From NCBI RefSeq assembly GCF_029193575.1, contig NZ_JARGCS010000031.1:1-64000 (forward strand): DNA of 64,000 nt, given 5' to 3'. The position numbers and the translations under genes were made by a program. Numbering within the stretch: the first letter of the stretch is position 1; each line of letters starts with the position of its first letter. Origin of the DNA: Pseudomonas entomophila (GTDB lineage: Bacteria > Pseudomonadota > Gammaproteobacteria > Pseudomonadales > Pseudomonadaceae). The notes beneath the pieces were generated by a model, which was not told the origin of the DNA, did not search any database, and was given only the letters and a program-made list of their open reading frames with translations. Below, piece after piece: positions 1 through 8,489 of this stretch.

Positions 1-1
1 C

Positions 2-553
2 TACCTCGACGCCCCGGTCTCCGGCGGCGAAGTCGGCGCCAAGGCCGCGACCCTGAGCATCATGGTCGGCGGCTGCCCGAACGCCTTCGAGCGCGCCCTG
101 CCGCTGTTCCAGTCCATGGGCAAGAACATCACCCGCGTCGGCGGCAACGGCGACGGCCAGACCGCCAAGGTGGCCAACCAGATCATCGTCGCCCTGAACA
201 TCCAGGCCGTTGGCGAAGCGCTGCTGTTCGCCGCCAAGAACGGCGCCGACCCGGCCAAGGTGCGCGAGGCGCTGATGGGCGGCTTCGCCTCGTCGAAGAT
301 CCTCGAAGTGCATGCCGAGCGCATGATCAAGGGCACCTTCGACCCGGGCTTCCGCATCAACCTGCACCAGAAGGATTTGAACCTGGCGCTGCAAGGGGCC
401 AAGGAACTGGGCATCAACCTGCCGAACACCTCCAACGCCCAGCAGGTGTTCAGCACCTGCGTGGCGCTGGGCGGCGGCAACTGGGACCACTCGGCGCTGA
501 TCAAGGGCCTGGAGCACATGGCCAACTTCTCGATCCGCGGTGACGACGCCTGA
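2..553 (+). CDS. glxR: 2-hydroxy-3-oxopropionate (tartronate semialdehyde) reductase, C-terminal part
   Basis: The 5' end lies outside the window; the visible frame opens with YLDAPVSGGEVGA and runs to TGA at 551-553. It belongs to the beta-hydroxyacid dehydrogenase family, which reduces tartronate semialdehyde to D-glycerate with NAD(P)H. The fragment carries the family signature DAPVSGG and the catalytic-lysine segment GNGDGQTAKVANQ, followed by the all-alpha C-terminal dimerisation domain. The next genes, a hydroxypyruvate reductase/glycerate kinase-type gene and pyruvate kinase, fit the glyoxylate carboligase route to pyruvate, whose earlier genes (gcl, hyi) would be expected upstream. 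Confidence 0.93.
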   Translation, partial: YLDAPVSGGEVGAKAATLSIMVGGCPNAFERALPLFQSMGKNITRVGGNGDGQTAKVANQIIVALNIQAVGEALLFAAKNGADPAKVREALMGGFASSKILEVHAERMIKGTFDPGFRINLHQKDLNLALQGAKELGINLPNTSNAQQVFSTCVALGGGNWDHSALIKGLEHMANFSIRGDDA

Positions 554-587
554 TTCGCCACCAGCCCCGCGAAGACGCCAACACCGA

Positions 588-609
588 TGCGCCTGCAACC
601 ACAGGCGCA
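588..609. repeat. Perfect hairpin between glxR and ttuD
   Basis: TGCGCCTG (588-595) and CAGGCGCA (602-609) form an 8-bp perfect inverted repeat with a 6-nt loop in the 155-bp gap between glxR and ttuD. No T-run follows, so it is not a canonical terminator; it may be an mRNA-processing or attenuation hairpin within the operon. Function is inferred only. Confidence 0.5.
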
Positions 610-708
610 ACGGTGACACGAGCAACACCGCCCCTGGTTCGGCCTGCACGGAGGCAGTTCCGGGGGCGTTTTCGGTTTTGCAGAACAACAAGCATTTGGG
701 AGCCTGCC

Positions 709-1983
709 ATGTCGGTCGATCCGCAAAAACTACTCCGCGAGCTGTTCGACACAGCCATCGCCGCCGCCCACCCCCGCCAGGTCCTGGAACCCTACCTGCC
801 CGCCGACCGCAGCGGCCGGGTCATCGTCATCGGAGCCGGCAAGGCCGCCGCGGCCATGGCCGAAGTGGTCGAGAAAAGCTGGCAAGGCGAAGTCTCGGGC
901 CTGGTGGTCACCCGCTACGGCCACGGCGCCAACTGCCAGAAGATCGAGGTGGTCGAAGCCGCCCACCCGGTCCCCGACGCCGCCGGCCTGGCGGTGGCCA
1001 AGCGCGTGCTGGCATTGGTCGGCAACCTGACCGAAGACGACCGTGTCATCTTCCTGCTCTCCGGCGGCGGCTCGGCCCTGCTGGCGCTGCCCGCCGCCGG
1101 CCTGACCCTGGCCGACAAGCAGCAGATCAACAAGGCGCTGCTCAAGTCCGGCGCCACCATCGGCGAGATGAACTGCGTGCGCAAGCACCTCTCGGCGATC
1201 AAGGGCGGGCGCCTGGCCAAGGCCTGCTGGCCGGCCACGGTCTACACCTACGCGATTTCCGACGTGCCCGGCGACCTGGCCACGGTCATCGCCTCCGGCC
1301 CCACCGTGGCCGACCCGAGCACCTCGGCCGACGCCCTGGCGATTCTCAAGCGTTACAACATCGAGGCGCCGCAAGCGATCATCGACTGGCTCAACGACCC
1401 CGCCTCGGAAACCGTCAAGGCCGGCGACCCAGCCCTGGCCCGCAGCCACTTCCAACTGATCGCCAAGCCCCAGCAATCACTGGAGGCCGCTGCGGTGAAA
1501 GCCCGCCAGGCCGGCTTCAGCCCGCTGATTCTCGGCGACCTGGAAGGCGAGTCGCGCGAGGTGGCCAAGGTGCATGCCGGCATCGCCCGGCAGATCGTGC
1601 TGCACGGCCAGCCGCTCAAGGCGCCGTGCGTGATCCTCTCCGGCGGCGAGACCACCGTGACCGTGCGCGGCAACGGCCGTGGCGGGCGCAACGCCGAATT
1701 CCTGCTCAGCCTCACCGAGAGCCTCAAGGGCCTGCCCGGCGTGTATGCCCTGGCCGGTGACACCGACGGCATCGACGGCTCGGAAGAAAACGCCGGCGCC
1801 GTCATGACCCCCACCAGCTACGCCCGCGCCGAAGCCCTCGGCCTGTCGGCCAGCGACGCGTTGGACGACAACAACGGCTATGGCTACTTCGCCGCGCTCG
1901 ATGCGTTGATCGTCACCGAACCGACCCGCACCAACGTCAACGACTTCCGCGCCATCCTGATCCTCGAGACTTCGCAATCATGA
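709..1983 (+). CDS. ttuD: TtuD: hydroxypyruvate reductase / glycerate 2-kinase family (MOFRL)
   Basis: A 424-aa protein of the DUF4147-MOFRL family. The N-terminal part has a glycine-rich VIVIGAGKAAAAMAE segment (about residues 38-52), followed by SGGGSALL; the C-terminal MOFRL domain has GGETTVTVRGNGRGGRNAEF. Pseudomonas members are annotated as hydroxypyruvate reductase (TtuD), but the fold is that of GckA-type glycerate 2-kinases, so the reaction is uncertain from sequence. The ATG at 709 is preferred over upstream in-frame starts because it gives the usual family length and begins with the conserved MSVDPQKLLRELF. Its stop overlaps the pyruvate kinase start (ATGA), indicating translational coupling. 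Confidence 0.93.
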   Translation: MSVDPQKLLRELFDTAIAAAHPRQVLEPYLPADRSGRVIVIGAGKAAAAMAEVVEKSWQGEVSGLVVTRYGHGANCQKIEVVEAAHPVPDAAGLAVAKRVLALVGNLTEDDRVIFLLSGGGSALLALPAAGLTLADKQQINKALLKSGATIGEMNCVRKHLSAIKGGRLAKACWPATVYTYAISDVPGDLATVIASGPTVADPSTSADALAILKRYNIEAPQAIIDWLNDPASETVKAGDPALARSHFQLIAKPQQSLEAAAVKARQAGFSPLILGDLEGESREVAKVHAGIARQIVLHGQPLKAPCVILSGGETTVTVRGNGRGGRNAEFLLSLTESLKGLPGVYALAGDTDGIDGSEENAGAVMTPTSYARAEALGLSASDALDDNNGYGYFAALDALIVTEPTRTNVNDFRAILILETSQS

Positions 1984-3395
1984 CGCCTGATAAAAAAGTA
2001 AAGATCCTCGCCACCCTCGGCCCCGCGATCGAAGGCATCGATGACATCCGCCAACTGGTCGAGGCTGGGGTGAACATCTTCCGCCTCAATTTCAGCCACG
2101 GCGAACACGCCGATCACGCCCTGCGCTACCAGTGGATCCGCGAGGTCGAGCAGCAGCTGAACCAGCCGCTGGGCATTCTCATGGACCTGCAAGGGCCGAA
2201 GCTGCGCGTGGGCCGTTTCGCCGAGGGCAAGGTGCAGCTGCAACGCGGCCAGGCCCTGCGCCTGGACCTGGACAAGACCCCGGGTGACAACCACCGGGTC
2301 AACCTGCCGCACCCGGAGATCATCGCCGCCCTGGAGCCGGGCATGGACCTGCTGCTTGACGACGGCAAGCTGCGCCTGCGGGTGACCGCCAAGCACGCCG
2401 AGGCCATCGACACCGAGGTGCTGGCCGGCGGTGAGCTGTCCGACCGCAAGGGCGTGAACGTACCGCAGGCGGTACTCGACCTCTCCCCGCTCACCGAGAA
2501 AGACCGCCGCGACCTGGCCTTCGGCCTGGAGCTGGGCGTGGACTGGGTGGCGCTGTCGTTCGTGCAGCGCCCCGAGGACATCCTTGAGGCACGCCAACTG
2601 ATCGGTGAGCGCGCCTACCTGATGGCCAAGATCGAGAAGCCTTCGGCGGTCGAGCAGTTGCAGGCGATCGCCGAGCTGTCCGACGCGATCATGGTCGCCC
2701 GTGGCGACCTGGGTGTGGAGGTGCCCGCCGAGAGCGTGCCGCAGATCCAGAAGCGCATCATCGGCACCTGCCGCCAGCTGGGCAAACCGGTGGTGGTGGC
2801 CACGCAGATGCTCGAATCCATGCGTTTCTCCCCGGCACCGACCCGCGCCGAGGTCACCGACGTGGCCAATGCCGTGGCCGAAGGCGCCGATGCGGTGATG
2901 CTGTCGGCCGAGACCGCCTCGGGCGACTACCCGCTGGAGGCCGTGCAGATGATGAGCAAGATCATCCGCCAGGTGGAGAACGGCCCGGACTACCAGGCCC
3001 AGCTCGACGTCGGCCGGCCCAAGGCCGAGGCCACGGTGTCGGATGCCATCAGCTGCGCGATCCGCCGTATCAGCGGCATCCTGCCGGTGGCGGTGCTGGT
3101 CAACTACAGCGAGTCGGGCGCCTCGACCCTGCGCGCGGCGCGGGAGCGGCCAGGGGCGCCGATCCTCAACCTGACGCCGAACCTGGCCACCGCCCGGCGC
3201 CTGAGCGTGGCCTGGGGCGTGCACTCGGTGGTCAACGACCGCCTGCGCCAGGTGGACGAGATCTGCTCGACCGCGCTGGAGATCGCCCAGGCGCAAGGCA
3301 TGGCCAGCCGTGGCGACACACTGCTGATCACCGCCGGTGTGCCGTTCGGCAAACCCGGGACGACCAATACCCTTAGGATCGAAACCCTGGTCTAA
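1980..3395 (+). CDS. pykF: Pyruvate kinase
   Basis: A 471-aa pyruvate kinase, converting phosphoenolpyruvate and ADP to pyruvate and ATP in the cytoplasm. Visible hallmarks are the N-terminal RLNFSHG segment, MDLQGPKLRVG, the signature AKIEKPSAVEQL with the catalytic lysine, the Mg2+-binding ARGDLGVEVP motif and TQMLESM. The C-terminal regulatory domain is complete. It starts 4 bp inside ttuD, so in this operon it would drain 2-phosphoglycerate-derived PEP produced by the glyoxylate/glycerate route. The symbol follows usage for the Pseudomonas gene in this operon; a second pyruvate kinase (PykA) is expected elsewhere. Confidence 0.96.
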   Translation: MTPDKKVKILATLGPAIEGIDDIRQLVEAGVNIFRLNFSHGEHADHALRYQWIREVEQQLNQPLGILMDLQGPKLRVGRFAEGKVQLQRGQALRLDLDKTPGDNHRVNLPHPEIIAALEPGMDLLLDDGKLRLRVTAKHAEAIDTEVLAGGELSDRKGVNVPQAVLDLSPLTEKDRRDLAFGLELGVDWVALSFVQRPEDILEARQLIGERAYLMAKIEKPSAVEQLQAIAELSDAIMVARGDLGVEVPAESVPQIQKRIIGTCRQLGKPVVVATQMLESMRFSPAPTRAEVTDVANAVAEGADAVMLSAETASGDYPLEAVQMMSKIIRQVENGPDYQAQLDVGRPKAEATVSDAISCAIRRISGILPVAVLVNYSESGASTLRAARERPGAPILNLTPNLATARRLSVAWGVHSVVNDRLRQVDEICSTALEIAQAQGMASRGDTLLITAGVPFGKPGTTNTLRIETLV

Positions 3396-3410
3396 CGCAC
3401 GCACCTTCCC

Positions 3411-3445
3411 CTTGCAGGGGCGGGCTTGACCCGCTCCTGCAGAGG
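3411..3445. repeat. REP-type hairpin downstream of pyk
   Basis: An imperfect inverted repeat (TGCAGGGGCGGG / CCCGCTCCTGCA around a CTTGA loop, one mismatched pair) lies just after the pyk stop. It matches the core of Pseudomonas extragenic REP sequences (GGAGCGGGCTTGACCCGC). Such elements often sit at transcript ends and can protect or terminate mRNA. Confidence 0.7.
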
Positions 3446-3520
3446 GAGGGCGTCACATACAGCGGAAAACCCGAGGCCCAAAGAGGCCCACCGCTCCCCA
3501 TCAACCTCTACCGACTGCCC

Positions 3521-4396
3521 ATGTACACCAAGAATTTCATCAACCCGTGCCCCGACTGGGCCACGGCGCTGCTCAATGGCTTCAGCCAGGTGCTGCTGCA
3601 GCGTAACCCGCTGTGCGGCCTGTGCTGCCTGCTGGCCATCCTCCTGACCGCACCCGACCTGGTCGGCGGCGCCCTGCTGGGCGCGTTGTCCGGGCTGCTC
3701 ACGGCCCAGCGCCGCAGCTATGATCGCGGCGACCGCCAGGCCGGGCTGTATTGCTACAACGGCGTGCTGATCGGCATCCTCATCGCCGCCGTGCTGCCGT
3801 GGTCGGCGATCATGGCCCCGCTGATCATCGCCGCCGGTGGCTTGTCGAGCATCATCACCCACCACTGGCGCAAGCGCGGCGGCCAGTCACTGCCGGCCTA
3901 CACCGCGCCTTTCGTGCTGCTGGGCTGGGGCCTCTTGCTGCTCGCGGAACCTGGCGCCGCCAGCGCGCCGGTCGAGGCCAACCCGCTGCATGGCCTGGCG
4001 CGCGGGCTGGGCCAAGTGTTCTTGCTCGACCACCCGCTGGCCGGGGCACTGGTGATCGCCGGGCTGTTCATCGCCAACCGCTACGCGGCGTTCTGGGCAC
4101 TGCTGGGCTCGGCCATCGGCGGCAGTGTCGCGCTGCTGGCAGGCGAGGCGCAGGCCGCCTGGCTGGGGCTGCTGGGCTTCAACGCGGCGCTGGCGGCGCT
4201 GGCCTTCAGCGCCCAGCGCAAGCGCCCCTGGCTGCCGCTGCTGGCGATCGCCCTGGCCATCGCCCTGCAGCCGCTGTTCGAACTGTTGCCGGTCGCCAGC
4301 CTCACCGCGCCGTTCATCGCCGCCTGCTGGCTGCTGCACCTCGGCCCGCGCCTGCCGCGCCTGCTACACGGCGGCCCACGCCGCTTGCACAGCTGA
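3521..4396 (+). CDS. Urea transporter (UT family)
   Basis: A 291-aa, very hydrophobic integral membrane protein. The pattern is that of bacterial UT-type urea channels: two homologous halves of about five helices each, with the conserved first-half segment GLYCYNGVLIGI (about residues 76-87). The second half repeats the theme less strictly. It would facilitate urea entry. No urease genes lie nearby; the gene stands alone between pyk and a channel gene. The ATG at 3521 was chosen because it gives the short polar N-terminus (MYTKNFINPCPDWATALLNGF) typical of the family. Confidence 0.88.
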   Translation: MYTKNFINPCPDWATALLNGFSQVLLQRNPLCGLCCLLAILLTAPDLVGGALLGALSGLLTAQRRSYDRGDRQAGLYCYNGVLIGILIAAVLPWSAIMAPLIIAAGGLSSIITHHWRKRGGQSLPAYTAPFVLLGWGLLLLAEPGAASAPVEANPLHGLARGLGQVFLLDHPLAGALVIAGLFIANRYAAFWALLGSAIGGSVALLAGEAQAAWLGLLGFNAALAALAFSAQRKRPWLPLLAIALAIALQPLFELLPVASLTAPFIAACWLLHLGPRLPRLLHGGPRRLHS

Positions 4397-4440
4397 AGGG
4401 CACCCCCTAGGCTCAGCCCATTGCACAACGGAAAGAGCCC

Positions 4441-5271
4441 ATGGACACCCCTTCGAGCCTGCGCGAGCGGCTCTACGTCATCGTTTTCCAGACCGACACC
4501 GTCGCCGGCCGGCGCTTCGACAAGATCCTCCTGCTGACCATTCTCGCCAGCCTGGTGACGGTGATCCTCGACAGCATCGACGAGGTGCACCAGGGCTACG
4601 CCGGCCTGCTGGCGGGCATCGAATGGGGTTTCACGGCAATCTTCCTGGTCGAGTACCTGACCCGCCTGTACTGCTCGCCCAAGCCTTTGCGCTATGCCTT
4701 CAGTTTCTATGGGCTGGTCGACCTGCTGGCGATCGTGCCGGGGATCATCGCCCTGTACTACAGCGATGCCCAGTACCTGCTGATCATCCGCGTGGTGCGC
4801 ATGCTGCGGATCTTCCGCGTGCTCAAGCTCAGCCCCTACCTCAAGCAGGCCCACTACTTGCTGGCGGCGTTGCAGGGCAGCAAGCAGAAGATCATCGTGT
4901 TCCTGGTCAGCGTGTCGACCCTGGTGACCGTGTTCGGCACCCTGATGTACGTGATCGAAGGCCCCGAGCATGGCTTCACCAGCATTCCCAAGGGCATCTA
5001 CTGGGCCATCGTCACCCTGACCACCGTGGGCTTCGGCGACATCGTGCCGAAGACGCCGCTGGGGCAGGTGCTGTCGTCGCTGGTGATGATCACCGGTTAT
5101 TCGATCATCGCCGTGCCCACCGGGATCTTCACCGCAGAACTGGCCAATGCCTTGCGTGGGGAGCAGTTGCAGCATGACTGCCCGACCTGTGCGAAGAAGC
5201 ACCATGAGCATGGCGCGGCGTTTTGCTCGCGCTGCGGCAATGCGCTGTTCCCCAAACAACCTCCGCTGTAG
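4441..5271 (+). CDS. Voltage-gated K+ channel-like ion transporter with C-terminal zinc ribbon
   Basis: A 276-aa six-helix cation channel of the Ion_trans family. An S4-like arginine ladder is visible in RVVRMLRIFRVLKLSPYL (about residues 118-135), and the pore loop ends in the potassium selectivity filter TTVGFGD (about residues 194-200). After S6 the protein is short and finishes with two cysteine pairs, CPTC and CSRC, about 16 residues apart, which look like a zinc ribbon rather than an RCK/TrkA domain. It probably lets K+ pass on depolarisation; the role of the zinc ribbon is unknown. Confidence 0.88.
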   Translation: MDTPSSLRERLYVIVFQTDTVAGRRFDKILLLTILASLVTVILDSIDEVHQGYAGLLAGIEWGFTAIFLVEYLTRLYCSPKPLRYAFSFYGLVDLLAIVPGIIALYYSDAQYLLIIRVVRMLRIFRVLKLSPYLKQAHYLLAALQGSKQKIIVFLVSVSTLVTVFGTLMYVIEGPEHGFTSIPKGIYWAIVTLTTVGFGDIVPKTPLGQVLSSLVMITGYSIIAVPTGIFTAELANALRGEQLQHDCPTCAKKHHEHGAAFCSRCGNALFPKQPPL

Positions 5272-5335
5272 GAGCGGGCTCTGGCGTATTTTCCAAAGCG
5301 GTATAAACAAAGCGTTTTTTGTTCTTTAAACGCTC

Positions 5336-5361
5336 GCCAGCGACCCGCTATAGTCGCTGGC
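5336..5361 (+). promoter_or_regulatory. Probable sigma-70 promoter of the sulfate-binding protein gene with an operator-like dyad
   Basis: A perfect 9-bp inverted repeat, GCCAGCGAC (5336-5344) and GTCGCTGGC (5353-5361), flanks a TATAGT -10 box at 5349-5354; TTTAAA 18 bp upstream is a plausible -35. The dyad over the -10 box resembles a repressor site or a leader hairpin. Assignment is by pattern only. Confidence 0.5.
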
Positions 5362-5395
5362 AAAATGCCAACCTCCAAAGAACAAGGACTGCGTC

Positions 5396-6394
5396 GTGAA
5401 AAAACTGTTCACCGCCTCGCTGCTGGCCGCCGGCCTGGCCCTGGGCAATCTGGCCCAGGCTGCCCCTACTCTGCTCAACGTTTCCTACGACGTGATGCGC
5501 GACTTCTACAAGGACTACAACCCCGCGTTCCAGAAGCATTGGGAAGCCGCGCACAACGAGAAGGTCAACGTGCAGATGTCCTTCGGCGGTTCGAGCAAGC
5601 AGGCGCGTGCGGTGATCGATGGCCTGCCGGCCGACGTCATCACCATGAACATGGCCACCGACATCAACGCCCTGGTCGACAACGGCAAGCTGGTGCCGGA
5701 CAACTGGGTGACCCGCCTGCCGAACAACAGCGCGCCGTTCACCTCGGCCACCGTGTTCATCGTGCGCAAGGGCAACCCCAAGGCCCTGAAAGACTGGCCG
5801 GACCTGCTCAAGGATGGCGTGCAGGTGATCGTGCCCAACCCCAAGACCTCCGGTAACGGCCGCTACACCTACCTCTCGGCCTGGGGCTACGTGCTCAAGC
5901 AGGGTGGTGACGAGAACAAGGCCAAGGAGTTCGTCGGCAAGCTGTTCAAGCAGGCGCCGGTGCTCGACACCGGCGGCCGCGCCGCCACCACCACCTTCAT
6001 GACCAACCAGATCGGCGACGTGCTGGTGACCTTCGAGAACGAAGCCGAGATGATCGCCCGCGAGTTCGGCCGCGACCAGTTCGAGGTGGTCTACCCGAGC
6101 GTGTCGGCCGAGGCCGAGCCGCCGGTGAGCGTGGTCGACAAGGTGGTGGAGAAGAAAGAGACCCGCGCGGTGGCTGAGGAATACCTGAAATACCTGTGGT
6201 CGCCTGAGGCCCAGGAAATCGCCGCCAACAACTACCTGCGCCCACGCGATGCCAAGGTACTGGCCAAATACACCGATCGCTTCCCGAAGGTTGAATTCCT
6301 GTCGGTGGAGAAAACCTTCGGTGACTGGCGCACCGTGCAGAAGACCCACTTCAACGACGGTGGCGTGTTCGACCAGATCTACACCAACAAGTAA
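5396..6394 (+). CDS. sbp: Sulfate ABC transporter periplasmic substrate-binding protein
   Basis: A 332-aa periplasmic protein of the Sbp/CysP family with a Sec signal peptide (MKKLFTASLLAAGLALGNLAQA, cleavage before APTLL). Conserved features include NVSYDVMRDFYKDYNPAF, FGGSSKQARAVIDG and PNPKTSGNGRYTYLSAWGY, which shape the sulfate site. Translation starts at GTG 5396, preceded by AAGGA 8 bp upstream. No permease or ATPase genes are adjacent, so it probably feeds a CysTWA transporter encoded elsewhere. Expression is likely sulfur-starvation controlled (inference from the family). Confidence 0.95.
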   Translation: MKKLFTASLLAAGLALGNLAQAAPTLLNVSYDVMRDFYKDYNPAFQKHWEAAHNEKVNVQMSFGGSSKQARAVIDGLPADVITMNMATDINALVDNGKLVPDNWVTRLPNNSAPFTSATVFIVRKGNPKALKDWPDLLKDGVQVIVPNPKTSGNGRYTYLSAWGYVLKQGGDENKAKEFVGKLFKQAPVLDTGGRAATTTFMTNQIGDVLVTFENEAEMIAREFGRDQFEVVYPSVSAEAEPPVSVVDKVVEKKETRAVAEEYLKYLWSPEAQEIAANNYLRPRDAKVLAKYTDRFPKVEFLSVEKTFGDWRTVQKTHFNDGGVFDQIYTNK

Positions 6395-6403
6395 ATGAGA
6401 AAA

Positions 6404-6433
6404 GGGGGCGTTCAACGCCCCCTTCTTCGTTTT
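6404..6433 (+). terminator. Rho-independent terminator after sbp
   Basis: GGGGGCG (6404-6410) pairs with CGCCCCC (6416-6422) around a TTCAA loop, followed by the T-rich tract TTCTTCGTTTT. It lies 10 bp after the stop codon of the sulfate-binding protein gene. Confidence 0.9.
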
Positions 6434-6442
6434 GAGGTGTCG

Positions 6443-6483
6443 GTGCGACCCCTGTTGCGGGCTTGCCCCGCGATAGGGGTCGC
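6443..6483. repeat. REP-type extended hairpin
   Basis: GCGACCCCT and AGGGGTCGC form the outer arms and GCGGG/CCCGC with a CTTGCC-type loop the inner stem. It matches the Pseudomonas REP core and lies between the convergent sbp and methyltransferase genes. Confidence 0.65.
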
Positions 6484-6493
6484 CCAACCCACC

Positions 6494-7423
6494 TCACCCC
6501 CGCTGACGAAACACCAACGCCTTCAGCCCACCCTCCGGGTCCGCATCGGGAAACTCCGGCGGGTTGCGCAACCGCTCGACGAACCCCAACCCCGGCGCAT
6601 GCTCGGCCATCCCCTCGACCAGGAATCCCGGCCCGATCCCCGGGTCGTTGACGCATGCCAGCACCGTCCCGCCCGCACTCAACAGTTCCGGCAAGCGCCG
6701 CAGGATCTTGGCGTAGTCCTGGGTCAGCACGAAACTGCCGCGCTGGAAGGTCGGCGGGTCGATGATGATCAGGTCATACGGCCCGTACTTGCGCACCTTG
6801 CCCCACGACTTGAACAGCTCATGTCCCAGGTACGCCACCCGCGACGCATCGTGGCCATTGAGCCGATGGTTTTCGCGGCCCCGCGACAGGGCCGACTTGG
6901 CCATGTCCAGGTTGACCACCTGCTCGGCGCCCCCGGCAAGCGCCGCCACCGAAAAGCCGCAGGTGTAGGCGAACAGGTTCAGCACGCGCTTGCCCTGCGC
7001 CTGCTCGCGCACCCAGCGCCGGCCATAGCGCATGTCGAGGAACAGGCCGTTGTTCTGGCGCACGCCCAGGTCGAGCAGGTACTTCAAGCCGTCCTCGGTC
7101 ACCTCACGCTGCTGGCTGGGCTCGCCGAGCAGCCACTGGCCGGGGCTGTCGGGCAGGTAGCGGTGCTGGATCAAGATCGCCTGGCCGGTCCATTGCGGGC
7201 GCTGGGCCAAGGCCTGGAGCATGGCCTCCAACGCGGCCAACTGGCCCTCGGGCGGCTCGCGGAACAATGCCACCAGCAGCACGCCGTCAAGCCAATCGAC
7301 GGTGACCTGCTCCAGCCCCGGCCAGCAGCGGCCGCGGCCGTGGAACAGCCGGCGGGTTTCGCGGGGGGCGGGGTCTAGGGCGGTGAGCAGGTGCTGTTCG
7401 AGGGTTGCGATGGGTGGCGTCAT
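6494..7423 (-). CDS. Class I SAM-dependent methyltransferase (RlmI/RlmKL-type)
   Basis: A 309-aa methyltransferase. The N-terminal third resembles the RNA-binding EEHEE-like region of the RlmI/RlmK group (NNGLFLDMRYGRRWVREQAQGKRVLNLFAYTCGFSV spans the start of the catalytic domain). The SAM motif LNLFAYTCGFSVAA (about residues 145-158) and the catalytic IDPPTF (about 219-224) are intact. This combination is typical of 23S rRNA m5C/m7G methyltransferases, but it is shorter than RlmI or RlmKL, so the exact substrate is unknown. The DMT transporter gene lies 30 bp upstream on the same strand. Confidence 0.85.
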   Translation of the reverse strand: MTPPIATLEQHLLTALDPAPRETRRLFHGRGRCWPGLEQVTVDWLDGVLLVALFREPPEGQLAALEAMLQALAQRPQWTGQAILIQHRYLPDSPGQWLLGEPSQQREVTEDGLKYLLDLGVRQNNGLFLDMRYGRRWVREQAQGKRVLNLFAYTCGFSVAALAGGAEQVVNLDMAKSALSRGRENHRLNGHDASRVAYLGHELFKSWGKVRKYGPYDLIIIDPPTFQRGSFVLTQDYAKILRRLPELLSAGGTVLACVNDPGIGPGFLVEGMAEHAPGLGFVERLRNPPEFPDADPEGGLKALVFRQRG

Positions 7424-7453
7424 GACGGGGCTGCTGGCAGAAAAACCGGCATT

Positions 7454-8356
7454 CTACCCGCTATGCCCGACCAGCGCCTTTTTCGCACGAAACCACCACC
7501 CCTGCTGCATCCCCGCCGCTGCCAACAGGATCGCCGCCACCCCCAGCCACTGCAACGGCGCCAGACGATGGCCGAAGGCGACCCAGTCGACCAGGATCGC
7601 CGCGATCGGGTAGATGAACGACAGCGCCCCGGTCAGTGCCGTCGGCAAGCGCTGGATAGCGCTGTACAGCAGCACGTACATCAAGCCGGTATGCACCACG
7701 CCCAGGGTCAGCAGGCTGGCCAGCGCCGGCCCCTCGCCCGGCAAGCCGCCGAGCGTCACCCAGGGCGCCAGCAGCAGCACACCGGTGCTCACCTGGATCA
7801 ACGCGATCAGGTGCGGCGGCGTGCCGCTCAGGCGCTTGATGATCAGCGCCGCCACTGCGTAGAGGAATGCCGCCCCCAGGGCCAGGGCGATACCCAGCAG
7901 GTAGTCCTCGCCACGGCCTTGCCCCTGGCCGTGGGCGCTGACGATAGCCAGCATGCCGAGGAACGCCAGCGCCAGCCAGCTCAGCTTGGCCAGCGTGATC
8001 CTCTCGCCGAGGAACAATGCCGCCAGCCCCACCAGCATGAACGGCTGGACGTTGTACACCGCCGTGCCGATGGCGATCGAGGCCCGTGAGTAGGAGGCGA
8101 ACAGCAGCACCCAGTTGCCGACGATGGCTACGCCACTGACCACCGCCAGCAGGAAAGTGGCGCGGGTCAGTACGCCAGGCTTGAGAAAGCCCATGGCCGC
8201 GCAGACCAGCAGCAAGGTGCCAGCGCCGAACACGCAGCGCCAGAACACCACCTCCAGCACCGGCTGCCCGGACACCAGCACGAACCAACCGATGGTCCCG
8301 GAAATCAACATGGCGGCAACCATTTCCAGCGAGCCGCGACGCAGTGAATTGTCCAT
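7454..8356 (-). CDS. DMT-family (EamA) transporter
   Basis: A 300-aa inner-membrane protein with ten predicted hydrophobic segments and two EamA repeats, typical of drug/metabolite exporters of the RhaT/YdcZ group. The start at 8356 (MDNSLRRGSLEM) is preceded by a strong GGGAGG 6 bp upstream, which argues against the longer reading frame from 8425. It is divergent from an Lrp-type regulator across a 133-bp gap, so an amino acid or related metabolite is a plausible export substrate under that regulator's control (inference). Confidence 0.9.
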   Translation of the reverse strand: MDNSLRRGSLEMVAAMLISGTIGWFVLVSGQPVLEVVFWRCVFGAGTLLLVCAAMGFLKPGVLTRATFLLAVVSGVAIVGNWVLLFASYSRASIAIGTAVYNVQPFMLVGLAALFLGERITLAKLSWLALAFLGMLAIVSAHGQGQGRGEDYLLGIALALGAAFLYAVAALIIKRLSGTPPHLIALIQVSTGVLLLAPWVTLGGLPGEGPALASLLTLGVVHTGLMYVLLYSAIQRLPTALTGALSFIYPIAAILVDWVAFGHRLAPLQWLGVAAILLAAAGMQQGWWFRAKKALVGHSG

Positions 8357-8489
8357 CTCACGCCTCCCATAGAACAGGCTGCCAGTATGCGCGGCCGCAA
8401 CTCCGCCTCTCCAGCGGATAAACAAGGCGAAATACCCAACTCACCTTTACTATCAAGGCAACTTAGGCAAATCACCTGAAGAGGCGGAC

